Shown: positions 1-4,438, counted from the stretch's first letter. The stretch is 6,505 bases of DNA from an uncultured Angelakisella sp. (GCA_904420255.1 CAJFUT010000287.1:1-6505); one strand, 5' to 3'. Numbers and translations: made by a program. Notes: generated by a model from the letters alone, not told the origin.

Positions 1-20
1 CGCAAAAATTTCTGGAACAG

Positions 21-49
21 TTGACTTCCCGCTTCGGAATGGTTAAACT
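21..49 (+). promoter_or_regulatory. Putative sigma-A promoter of the DUF1292 gene
   Basis: A TTGACT -35 box (21-26) and a TAAACT -10 box (44-49) are separated by exactly 17 bases. Transcription would start near 56, giving a leader of about 37 bases before the ATG at 93. The boxes match the consensus at 5 of 6 and 4 of 6 positions. The call rests on sequence match and position only. Confidence 0.5.
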
Positions 50-92
50 AAGAGCAGACACCTCAATCAATTCAACCCGGGAGGACCGTGCC

Positions 93-419
93 ATGGAGCA
101 GAACGAAAAGATGGAAAAGGACGTTATCAGCCTTCTGGACGAGGACGGCAAGGAACACGAATTCGAGATTCTGGACGCCCTGGAGCTGGACGGCTGCCAG
201 TATATGGCCCTCCTCCCCCTCTACGGCGAGGACGAGGCCCAGGAGGCCCTGGACGACAGCGGCGAGCTGGTGATCCTCCGGGTCAGCGACGAGGAGGACG
301 AGGACGGCGAGCAGTACCTGGACGTCATCGAGGACGAGGAGGAATTCAACCGGGTGGCGGATCTCTTCATGGGCCGCCTGGAGGACTATTTCGACTTTGA
401 GGAGGGGGATGGGGAATAA
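93..419 (+). CDS. DUF1292 family small acidic protein
   Basis: This encodes a 108-residue, strongly acidic protein of unknown function that resembles the DUF1292 family (YrzB-like) found in Firmicutes. The visible pattern is typical: an N-terminal segment reading roughly VISLLDEDGKEHEFEILDAL (residues 11-30), then 'YMALLPL' (37-43), then 'GELVILRV' (57-64) and a tail dominated by Asp and Glu. It has no signal peptide or membrane segment, so it should be cytoplasmic. I chose the ATG at 93 because GGGAGG (79-84) lies 8 bases upstream. The frame stays open back to a TTG at 21, but that TTG is part of the likely -35 box. In many Firmicutes, DUF1292 genes lie near ruvX and alaS; the upstream neighbour is outside this window. 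A structured RNA gene follows immediately. Family assignment is from recognition of the sequence; the function is unknown. Confidence 0.88.
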   Translation: MEQNEKMEKDVISLLDEDGKEHEFEILDALELDGCQYMALLPLYGEDEAQEALDDSGELVILRVSDEEDEDGEQYLDVIEDEEEFNRVADLFMGRLEDYFDFEEGDGE

Positions 420-444
420 CCCCGCCGCCCTACCGCCTGCGGTG

Positions 445-620
445 TGCGTGATTGCCGGTTAATATAATCCAACACTTATGAATCGGGAGCCCCCGCTCCG
501 AAGTGGATTGCAGACCTCCCGGCCCCCGGCCGGACGAAGGGAGCGAGAAGCCTAGGGCAGGCACCCACCTGTCGGAAGACGGGTTTTATCATCCGGTGTA
601 ACGGCATTGCGGGTTTTTTG
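445..620 (+). ncRNA. ssrS: Probable 6S RNA
   Basis: 6S RNA binds the sigma-A (sigma-70) RNA polymerase holoenzyme by mimicking an open promoter and down-regulates transcription in stationary phase. Several blocks match the E. coli 6S layout in order: a GCCG-AT-rich segment (454-470) where the 5' bubble strand lies, CGCTCCG then GTGG (494-506), the hallmark GAGAAGCC (545-552), a CACCCACC segment (562-569), a small hairpin (567-573 with 578-584, GGAA loop), and a GTGTAACGGCATTGCGGG block (597-613) as the 3' closing strand. GTGG (503-506) can pair with CCAC (565-568), and CTCCC (516-520) with GGGAG (539-543), giving the terminal stem. The ends are uncertain. TATAAT at 463-468 could be a promoter with a start near 475, or it could be part of the bubble of a longer RNA. 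The identification is by eye and has not been scored against the Rfam model. Confidence 0.66.
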
Positions 621-625
621 AACCG

Positions 626-663
626 AAACAGCCTGGGGGCACGGGCCTCCGGGCTGTTTTTCT
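626..663 (+). terminator. Intrinsic terminator after the 6S RNA
   Basis: AAACAGCC (626-633) pairs with GGCTGTTT (652-659), continued inward by a T-G wobble and GGGGG/CCTCC. This gives a 14-pair stem with a 6-base loop (640-645), and the T-run continues to 661. It would end transcription of the 6S RNA and any read-through from the DUF1292 gene. Confidence 0.85.
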
Positions 664-665
664 GT

Positions 666-709
666 CCCGGCGGGCCGTTTCGCCGGGCTTTCCGGGCCGG
701 CCCCGGATA
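666..709. repeat. Two adjacent GC-rich hairpins upstream of the TauE pair
   Basis: CCCGGCG (666-672) pairs with CGCCGGG (681-687), and a second CCGG-rich self-complementary stretch follows at 692-706. Neither is followed by a T-run in the plus direction, so they are not typical terminators. Apart from these and the Shine-Dalgarno site, I see nothing convincing between 664 and 755, and no clear promoter for the next gene. Confidence 0.35.
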
Positions 710-755
710 AACAGGCCCCTTTTCCGGCAGAATAACCGGGAAGGGGGCGTTTTTG

Positions 756-1112
756 ATGGGCAAAAAATGGCTGGCCGCCGCAGGCGGCGTGGGGGTGGGG
801 CTGCTCAACGGCCTGCTGGGGGCCGGGGGCGGCATGGTCACGGTGCCCCTGCTGGAGCTGCTGGGGGTGCGGGGGAAGCGGAGCCACGCCACCAGCCTGG
901 CGGTGATCGTCCCCCTCTCCTTTGTGAGCGCCTGGCTCTACTGGCGGCGGGGCTGGTTCTCCCCGGGGGAGCTGCTCCCCTTCCTCCCCGGGGGGCTGCT
1001 GGGGGCCTGGGCGGGGGCCGCCCTCCTCCCCCGCCTCAACACCGCCTGGGTCAAGGCGGCCTTCGGGCTGCTGCTCCTCTGGGCCTCCTGGCGGCTGCTG
1101 CTGGGGGGCTGA
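756..1112 (+). CDS. TauE/SafE family transporter, N-terminal-half protein
   Basis: A very hydrophobic protein of 118 residues with about four membrane helices (roughly 5-34, 43-62, 72-92 and 97-115). It matches the first repeat of the TauE/SafE (DUF81, YfcA-like) family of predicted anion or sulfur-compound exporters: a glycine-rich helix 'GLLNGLLGAGGGMVTVPLL' (15-33) and the 'SHATSLAVI' loop and helix (43-51). Usual family members have about 250 residues and contain two such repeats, so this is half size. The next gene supplies the other half. The ATG at 756 has AAGGGGG (741-747) 8 bases upstream; a TTG one codon earlier is less likely. The stop is followed by a separate Shine-Dalgarno site for the partner gene. 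The transported substrate cannot be inferred from sequence. The two products probably assemble as a heterodimer in the cytoplasmic membrane (inference). Confidence 0.87.
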   Translation: MGKKWLAAAGGVGVGLLNGLLGAGGGMVTVPLLELLGVRGKRSHATSLAVIVPLSFVSAWLYWRRGWFSPGELLPFLPGGLLGAWAGAALLPRLNTAWVKAAFGLLLLWASWRLLLGG

Positions 1113-1153
1113 GGGGAAGTCCGGTTCTGAAATCAAAGGAGGTGCTCCCGGCT

Positions 1154-1567
1154 ATGGAGCTTTTCATTTCCACCCTGGTGGGGGCGGCCGCCGGCGCCCT
1201 GGGGGCCATGGGCCTGGGGGGCGGCGGGGTGCTGCTCCTCTGGCTGGCCCTTTCCGGCGCCGACCAGCTGGCCGCCCAGGGGCTGAACCTGGCCTTCATC
1301 CTGCCGGTGGGCCTCCTGGGGCTGTGGTTCCACCGGAAAAACGGCCTGGCCGCCTTCCGGGTGGCGGTCCCCATGGTGCTGGGGGGCCTTTTGGGCCTGG
1401 GGGGCGGGGTCTTGCTGGCGGGGCGGCTGGGGAGCGCCCTCCTTTCCCGGCTGTTCGGGGGGCTGGTGGGGATCATCGCCCTCCGGGAGCTCTGGAGCGC
1501 CCGGGGGCTTTTCCGGAAAAACGGCTGGGGGCTGCGGGCCAAATCTTCACAGGACCCCCCTGCATAA
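1154..1567 (+). CDS. TauE/SafE family transporter, C-terminal-half protein
   Basis: A 137-residue membrane protein that resembles the second repeat of TauE/SafE transporters. The first helix carries the glycine motif 'GALGAMGLGGGGVLLLWL' (14-31), followed by 'AAQGLNLAFILPVGLLGL' (40-57), where two-repeat proteins have their second conserved pair of helices. Further helices lie at about 69-90 and 97-112. The tail from about residue 114 is basic and polar. The ATG at 1154 is preceded by AAAGGAGG (1135-1142), 11 bases away. It lies 41 bases downstream of the first half gene and in a different frame, so the two are almost certainly co-transcribed and work together. The independent Shine-Dalgarno site argues for a genuine two-gene arrangement rather than a broken single gene. 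The substrate is unknown. Confidence 0.86.
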   Translation: MELFISTLVGAAAGALGAMGLGGGGVLLLWLALSGADQLAAQGLNLAFILPVGLLGLWFHRKNGLAAFRVAVPMVLGGLLGLGGGVLLAGRLGSALLSRLFGGLVGIIALRELWSARGLFRKNGWGLRAKSSQDPPA

Positions 1568-1590
1568 AGCGCCCCCTGGGGTGAAAACTA
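1562..1590 (+). promoter_or_regulatory. Weak candidate forespore-sigma promoter upstream of the SpoIIQ-like gene
   Basis: GCATA (1562-1566) fits the -35 pattern of forespore sigma factors (sigma-F/G: GYATA or GMATR). It is followed 17 bases later by AAAACTA (1584-1590), which partly fits the sigma-G -10 (CATNHTA), with GG just upstream as in sigma-F sites, though off by one base. It overlaps the stop codon of the previous gene and lies about 165 bases before the ATG at 1755. The match is imperfect and is given weight only because the downstream product looks sporulation-related. Confidence 0.22.
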
Positions 1591-1602
1591 AAGCCAAGCA
1601 GA

Positions 1603-1671
1603 CCGGCCGCCCCGTCAGGCTGTGCGGGGGGCGCCCGGCGGCTGCCAGACCCGGGAGGGCCGGGCCCTCCC
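1603..1671. repeat. Tandem GC-rich inverted repeats before the SpoIIQ-like gene
   Basis: An imperfect hairpin (about 1603-1614 with 1625-1638) is followed by a perfect 9-bp inverted repeat, GGGAGGGCC (1653-1661) and GGCCCTCCC (1663-1671), separated by one base. Neither is followed by a T-run. They fill most of the 187-base gap between the TauE pair and the next gene. They could be structured leader RNA, or remnants of a terminator for the TauE pair. Confidence 0.4.
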
Positions 1672-1754
1672 CTCTGCCCCACGCCGGCGGCATCGCCCCC
1701 GGCGGGTCCAAAAAATTTCCGGCGCACAGCGGAGAAAAGGAGCGAATCATTGCC

Positions 1755-2528
1755 ATGCCAAACAACAATAGAATCACAGGGTTCATAAAGGCCAAGGGGT
1801 TCTACATCGCCCTCGCCCTATGCATCGTGGGGGCCTCGGCGGCCGCCTGGGCCACCGCCGCCCGCACCCTGGACAGCATCGAGGAAAACAACCGCCAGAT
1901 CGTGGAGCAAGGAATCAGCGGAGAGGAGAAACCGTCATGGAGCAGTTCATCCGCGGCCGAAAGCGCCGCCGAGGAAGCGAGGAAAAATACCTCCGGGGTC
2001 GAAAAGCCGTCCTCGGCCTCCTCCTCTGCGCCGGCCTCCTCCTCTGCCTCCAGTCCTTCCTCCGGCTCCGCAGGGGCCTCCTCCGGGCAGGCCGGGCAGC
2101 AAGGCTCGCGGACCTTTGCCTATACGCTGCCTTTGGAGGGCGGTAAGGTGCTCGCCCCCTACAGCGGCGGGGAGCTGGTGAAGAACCAGACCCTCAACGT
2201 CTGGCGCACCCATGACGCCGTGGACATCGCCGGGGAGAAGGGGGCCAAGGTCCTTGCCGCCGGGGACGGGGAGATCGTGGCCGTCAGCAACGACCCCCTC
2301 TGGGGCGGCATGGTCCAGATCAAGCACCCCGACGGCTACACCTCCTCCTATTCCGGGGTGGACCTGCTGGCCACCCTCCAGGCGGGGCAGCAGGTGACGG
2401 CGGGCCAGGAGCTGGGCACCCTGGGGGACATCCCCGCCGAGATCTCCTCTGAACCCCACCTCCACTTCGCCCTCTCCCAGGACGGCCGGGCGGTGGACCC
2501 CGCCGTGGTGCTGGACGAGCTGGCCTGA
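1755..2528 (+). CDS. Membrane-anchored M23/LytM protein, SpoIIQ-like
   Basis: A 257-residue protein with a short cytoplasmic N-terminus, one membrane helix (about 13-37), a Ser/Ala-rich low-complexity linker (about 61-118) and a C-terminal M23 (LytM) domain (about 122-257). This predicts a protein anchored in the membrane with its LytM domain outside. The zinc ligand motifs are present: HDAVD (H153, D157) and HLH (H235-L-H237). At the position where active LytM enzymes carry 'Y-x-H-L', the sequence reads YSGVD (199-203), so that catalytic-site histidine is missing. The block 'SNDPLWGGMVQIKHPDGYTS' (178-197) is like SpoIIQ, the forespore partner of SpoIIIAH in the engulfment channel. The length is near that of B. 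subtilis SpoIIQ (283). I chose the ATG at 1755 because AGGAG (1738-1742) precedes it and the membrane helix follows directly; the open frame further upstream is composition-driven. The M23 fold is confident, SpoIIQ orthology moderate, and a vegetative cell-wall peptidase remains possible. Confidence 0.88.
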   Translation: MPNNNRITGFIKAKGFYIALALCIVGASAAAWATAARTLDSIEENNRQIVEQGISGEEKPSWSSSSAAESAAEEARKNTSGVEKPSSASSSAPASSSASSPSSGSAGASSGQAGQQGSRTFAYTLPLEGGKVLAPYSGGELVKNQTLNVWRTHDAVDIAGEKGAKVLAAGDGEIVAVSNDPLWGGMVQIKHPDGYTSSYSGVDLLATLQAGQQVTAGQELGTLGDIPAEISSEPHLHFALSQDGRAVDPAVVLDELA

Positions 2529-2554
2529 TTTCCCCCAAAAAGAAGGAAAACGCG

Positions 2555-2594
2555 GAAATTGCCGCCGGTGGCGGCTATTTCTGCTTCCCTTTTT
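2555..2594 (+). terminator. Probable terminator after the SpoIIQ-like gene
   Basis: GCCGCC (2561-2566) pairs with GGCGGC (2570-2575) around a GGT loop. After a T-T mismatch, GAAAT (2555-2559) pairs with ATTTC (2577-2581). AAAAAGAAG (2537-2545) can extend the stem discontinuously with CTTCCCTTTTT. The downstream T-run (2590-2594) is displaced by several C residues, so efficiency is uncertain. Confidence 0.55.
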
Positions 2595-2613
2595 CCCCCG
2601 CCCGTGGTACAAT
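2585..2613 (+). promoter_or_regulatory. Extended -10 promoter of the structured leader and CBM9-like gene
   Basis: TG-G-TACAAT (2605-2613) is a good extended -10 element, predicting a start near 2620. The hexamer 17 bases upstream is TTCCCT (2585-2590), poor as a -35, but the same hexamer at the same spacing precedes the typA promoter. Transcription from here would include the folded element at 2641-2832. Confidence 0.55.
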
Positions 2614-2640
2614 AGCAATAACAGAAGTTGTATAAAAAGA

Positions 2641-2832
2641 CGGTGGGCACATCAGAAAACTTTGGTTTTTCTGCGTCAGCAGAAAAACCGCGCAGCGCCA
2701 GGAATCCTGGGAAAAACGGCCAGCTGCAAGACGCCGACCCGCAGGCAGCCTTGGTGGCTGGCAAGGGACGGCAACGCAGCAGATGGCTGTTTTTCCGGAA
2801 ATTCCCGGCAAAGTTTTCTGATGGGCACACCG
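2641..2832 (+). other. 192-nt nested inverted-repeat element: candidate structured leader RNA or MITE-like repeat
   Basis: The two ends pair over 24 consecutive positions (2641-2664 with 2809-2832): 15 uninterrupted pairs, then A·G, C-G, G-C and G·A, then 5 more pairs. Inside are a hairpin of 10-11 bp with a GTCA loop (2664-2674 with 2679-2689), CCAGG/CCTGG (2698-2702 with 2706-2710), and a long arm (2711-2722 with 2784-2795, then GCTGC 2723-2727 with GCAGC 2776-2780 across a 3-nt bulge). That arm carries GCCG/CGGC (2733-2736 with 2769-2772) and is capped by CAGCC/GGCTG (2746-2750 with 2756-2760). The result is a multibranched fold with most bases paired. A promoter lies just upstream, and the outer helix ends 2 bases before the Shine-Dalgarno site of the next gene. 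I recognise no known riboswitch or RNA class. The near-perfect terminal inverted repeat could also mark a small non-autonomous mobile element. No open frame here looks like a real protein. Confidence 0.6.
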
Positions 2833-2848
2833 CGAAGGGAGTGAAAAT

Positions 2849-3409
2849 TTGGAGGCCATTATCTGCACCCAGCCGGATTCCCCCAAATTCGACTCCCTTC
2901 CCACCTACAAGATCACCTGCTACCCCCTGGAAAAGCGGGATTACAAGCCCTTCGCCCAGGCCCAGGTCTGCCTGACCCCCGTGAGCCTGGTGCTGCGGCT
3001 CTGGGCCTTCGAGGCCCACCCCCGCCCCTTAAGCCGGGTGGAGGCCGCCTTCACCGCCCGGCACAGCCCCGGCCTCCTCTCGGTGGCGGCCTGGGCCGAC
3101 GGGCGCTGGAGCTGCCTGCTGCGCACCCCCGGCGGGGACCGCCCCCTGGACGCCATCGCCCACGCCATGGCCGGGGAGGACCTCCAGGGGGTCTACTGGG
3201 GGGCCCAGGTGGACATCCCCCGCCGCCTGGCGGAGGAGGCCCTGGGGACGGGGGAGCTGGCGCCGGGGTCGGTGCTGCTGGGCAACTTCTACAAACGCAG
3301 CCGGGACCCGCAGAAGCCCCATGACGGCTCCTGCTGGCCCGCGGATTTCGCGGGGGGGAAGGAATACGCCCTTTCCTCCCTGGTCCCCTTCCGGGTGGCG
3401 CGCTGCTGA
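2849..3409 (+). CDS. Carbohydrate-binding family 9 (CBM9)-like protein
   Basis: A 186-residue protein that resembles the small CBM9-like proteins common in Clostridia. The recognisable part is the C-terminal half: 'GVYWGAQVDIPRRL' (114-127), then 'LLGNFYKRSRDPQKPH' (143-158) and 'CWPADF' (162-167), matching the usual pattern of an aromatic-rich strand, an IP turn, an NFYK strand and a PH-x-S-W loop. The usual ending with a conserved His-x-Pro and Phe-Gly is degenerate here ('YALSSLVPF', 173-181). There is no signal peptide or membrane segment, so as written the protein is cytoplasmic and a polysaccharide-binding role is not assured. I chose the TTG start at 2849 because AAGGGAG (2835-2841) sits 7 bases upstream; no in-frame ATG lies close by. 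It follows the structured element directly and is followed after 41 bases by a small membrane protein gene, probably in the same operon. Ligand and function are unknown. Confidence 0.8.
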   Translation: MEAIICTQPDSPKFDSLPTYKITCYPLEKRDYKPFAQAQVCLTPVSLVLRLWAFEAHPRPLSRVEAAFTARHSPGLLSVAAWADGRWSCLLRTPGGDRPLDAIAHAMAGEDLQGVYWGAQVDIPRRLAEEALGTGELAPGSVLLGNFYKRSRDPQKPHDGSCWPADFAGGKEYALSSLVPFRVARC

Positions 3410-3450
3410 GGGGGCCGAAGGGACAAGAGAAGCACAAGGAGGCAGGACTT

Positions 3451-3594
3451 ATGAAACTCATCGGTAAACTCGCCGCCCTGGCGGTGAAGCTGGCGCTGCT
3501 GGCCACGGCCATCGTGGTCGTCTCGGAGGCCCTGGACCTCCTGCGGGAGAAAAACCAGGCCCGCTACCTGGTGGACGAGGACTTTACGGATTGA
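3451..3594 (+). CDS. Small single-pass membrane protein (47 residues)
   Basis: A short open frame with a canonical Shine-Dalgarno site (AAGGAGG, 3436-3442) 8 bases before its ATG. The product begins MKLIGKLAALAVKLALL, has one hydrophobic helix over about residues 4-27, then an amphipathic charged stretch 'EALDLLREKNQARY' (26-39) and an acidic end 'VDEDFTD' (41-47). The Lys-rich N-terminus and hydrophobic core would also fit a signal anchor; no cleavage site is evident. It lies 41 bases downstream of the CBM9-like gene and just before a strong terminator, so it is the last gene of that unit. I do not recognise a family. The strong ribosome binding site and tight placement make it likely to be real despite its size. 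Confidence 0.72.
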   Translation: MKLIGKLAALAVKLALLATAIVVVSEALDLLREKNQARYLVDEDFTD

Positions 3595-3599
3595 CACGG

Positions 3600-3642
3600 A
3601 AAGGGCCCCCGGTTCGGCGAAAGCTGAACCGGGGGCCTTTCT
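3600..3642 (+). terminator. Strong, possibly bidirectional terminator between the CBM9 operon and bioY
   Basis: An 18-pair stem (3601-3618 with 3623-3640) closed by a GAAA tetraloop, with GCCCCCGGTTC paired to GAACCGGGGGC at its core. On the plus strand it runs into CTTTCT. On the minus strand the base of the stem ends in CCTTTCC, so it may also serve bioY, whose stop codon is 24 bases away. Confidence 0.85.
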
Positions 3643-3665
3643 CTGCCCTCTCCCCGGAGGGGGCC

Positions 3666-4199
3666 TCAGGGCCGGCCCAGCCCCTGGGACAGGCGCCGGG
3701 TGAGCCCCGCCGCCAGGAGGGCCTTCAGCAGGTCGAAGGGGATGAAGGGCAGGCAGGCCGCCATGGCCGCGGCGGCGAAGGAGCGGTCCATATAGACGGC
3801 GAACCAGGCCGTCCCCAGAAGGTAGCAGGGGATGAGGGCGGCGGCCATGGCCCAGAACCGCCGCCAAAAGGACCCGCCCCCCGCCAGGCGCACCAGCCGG
3901 GCGGTGAGCCAGGCCATGACGGGGTAGGCCATCAGGTAGCCCCCGGTGGCCCCCAGGAGGGCGGCGGGCCCCCCGGCGAAGCCGGCGAACACCGGCACCC
4001 CTACCGCCCCCAGCAGCAGGTAGCACAGCAGGGCCAGCAGGGCCGCCCCGGGCCGCAGCAGCCCCCCGCAGAGGAACACCCCCAGCACCCCCAGGTTGAA
4101 GGGGACGCCGGGCATGGGCACCACGATCTGGGAGAGGACGGCCATGGCCGCCGTAAAGAGGGCGCAGAGGACCAGTTCCCGGGTGGACAGCTTTTTCAT
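3666..4199 (-). CDS. bioY: Biotin ECF transporter substrate-binding protein BioY
   Basis: BioY is the membrane-embedded S component that binds biotin and, with the shared EcfA/EcfA'/EcfT module, imports it; in some bacteria it acts without the module. The 177-residue length is typical. The family signature is clear: 'LFTAAMAVLSQIVVPMP' (14-30) followed by 'VPFNLGVLGVFLCGGLLRP' (32-50), then 'LLLGAVGVPVFAGFAGGPAALLG' (61-83, given here in outline) with the 'GGYLMAYP' helix (86-93), and a last helix with 'PFIPFDLLKALLAAGL' (151-166). About six membrane helices are visible. The ATG at 4197-4199 is preceded on the minus strand by AAAGGAG, about 8 bases away. It is a single-gene unit that converges on the CBM9 operon and diverges from typA. 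No biotin synthesis or ecf genes are in this window, so the energising module must lie elsewhere. The upstream BirA-type operator independently supports the assignment. Confidence 0.95.
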   Translation of the reverse strand: MKKLSTRELVLCALFTAAMAVLSQIVVPMPGVPFNLGVLGVFLCGGLLRPGAALLALLCYLLLGAVGVPVFAGFAGGPAALLGATGGYLMAYPVMAWLTARLVRLAGGGSFWRRFWAMAAALIPCYLLGTAWFAVYMDRSFAAAAMAACLPFIPFDLLKALLAAGLTRRLSQGLGRP

Positions 4200-4230
4200 G
4201 GGGCAGCACTCCTTTCTTCGCTACCCCATC

Positions 4231-4259
4231 AGGATACCCGGAAACGGGCCGATTGTCAA
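4231..4259 (-). promoter_or_regulatory. Promoter of bioY
   Basis: Read on the minus strand, a perfect TTGACA -35 (4254-4259) is followed after exactly 17 bases by TATCCT (4231-4236) as the -10. The start would be near 4225, about 25 bases before the bioY ATG. The -35 lies inside the right half of the BirA operator. Confidence 0.7.
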
Positions 4260-4284
4260 CTATCAATTTATTTTTAGTTTACAA
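4253..4284 (-). promoter_or_regulatory. BirA (biotin repressor) operator of bioY
   Basis: On the minus strand the site reads TTGTAAACT-N14-AGTTGACAA, a 9-base inverted repeat matching at 8 of 9 positions, with the spacing and half-sites known for BirA operators (TTGTWAACY type with 14-16 bases between). It covers the -35 box of the bioY promoter, so biotinyl-AMP-loaded BirA should block transcription when biotin is plentiful. This implies that the organism encodes a BirA with a DNA-binding domain. Confidence 0.85.
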
Positions 4285-4338
4285 TAATTCCGGAAAGGGC
4301 TTTTTTCCCGCAATTCCGGGATTTTTTCCCGCCGGGGC

Positions 4339-4367
4339 TTCCCTTTCCCCTGCCTTAGTGATATAAT
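4339..4367 (+). promoter_or_regulatory. Extended -10 promoter of typA
   Basis: A perfect TATAAT (4362-4367) preceded by TGA (4359-4361) forms an extended -10. The hexamer 17 bases upstream is TTCCCT (4339-4344), not a good -35. The start is expected near 4374, giving a leader of about 65 bases before the typA ATG. Confidence 0.75.
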
Positions 4368-4400
4368 CTAAAAGTTAAAGTGGAATTTTGTGTATCATTG

Positions 4401-4424
4401 CCCCTCCCCGGAGGGGACTTTTTA
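4401..4424 (+). promoter_or_regulatory. Leader hairpin followed by a T-run, just before the typA ribosome binding site
   Basis: CCCCTC (4401-4406) pairs with GAGGGG (4411-4416) around a CCCG loop, followed by AC and five T residues (4419-4423), directly against AAGGAGG (4424-4430). This has the form of a small intrinsic terminator. The CCTCC in the left arm could alternatively pair with the Shine-Dalgarno site itself. An effect on typA expression is inference. Confidence 0.4.
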
Positions 4425-4438
4425 AGGAGGACTCCAGA

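Noticed and set aside
1113..1153. Frameshift splitting one TauE/SafE gene into two
   Set aside because: The gap has its own AAAGGAGG site and ATG, each half is a complete repeat with natural ends, and 41 bases separate them.
1581..1754. Extended N-terminus of the SpoIIQ-like protein from the GTG at 1581
   Set aside because: There is no ribosome binding site there, and the added 58 residues are GC-composition-like and precede the natural short cytoplasmic tail and membrane helix.
2819..2834. GGGCACACCGCG, similar to the T-box core GGUGGNACCGCG
   Set aside because: The match is partial, the bases are used in the outer helix of the element, no anticodon-bearing stem I or terminator/antiterminator pair is visible, and the downstream gene is not an amino-acid gene.
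2628..2975. Open frames running through the 2641-2832 element
   Set aside because: They have no good ribosome binding site, unremarkable composition, and cross into the CBM9-like gene in a wrong frame; the region is dominated by base-pairing structure.
3289..4266. A 325-codon minus-strand open frame overlapping bioY
   Set aside because: It lies in another frame across bioY, its operator and the CBM9-like gene end, with Arg/Gly/Pro-rich composition. The bioY frame has the real signature and ribosome binding site.
4286..4327. Possible terminator: CCGGAA/TTCCGG hairpin followed by ATTTTTT in the bioY-typA gap
   Set aside because: No gene reads into it on the plus strand because bioY diverges, and the stem is only 6 bp with a large loop; it may be chance from repeated AATTCCGG (4286-4293 and 4312-4319).
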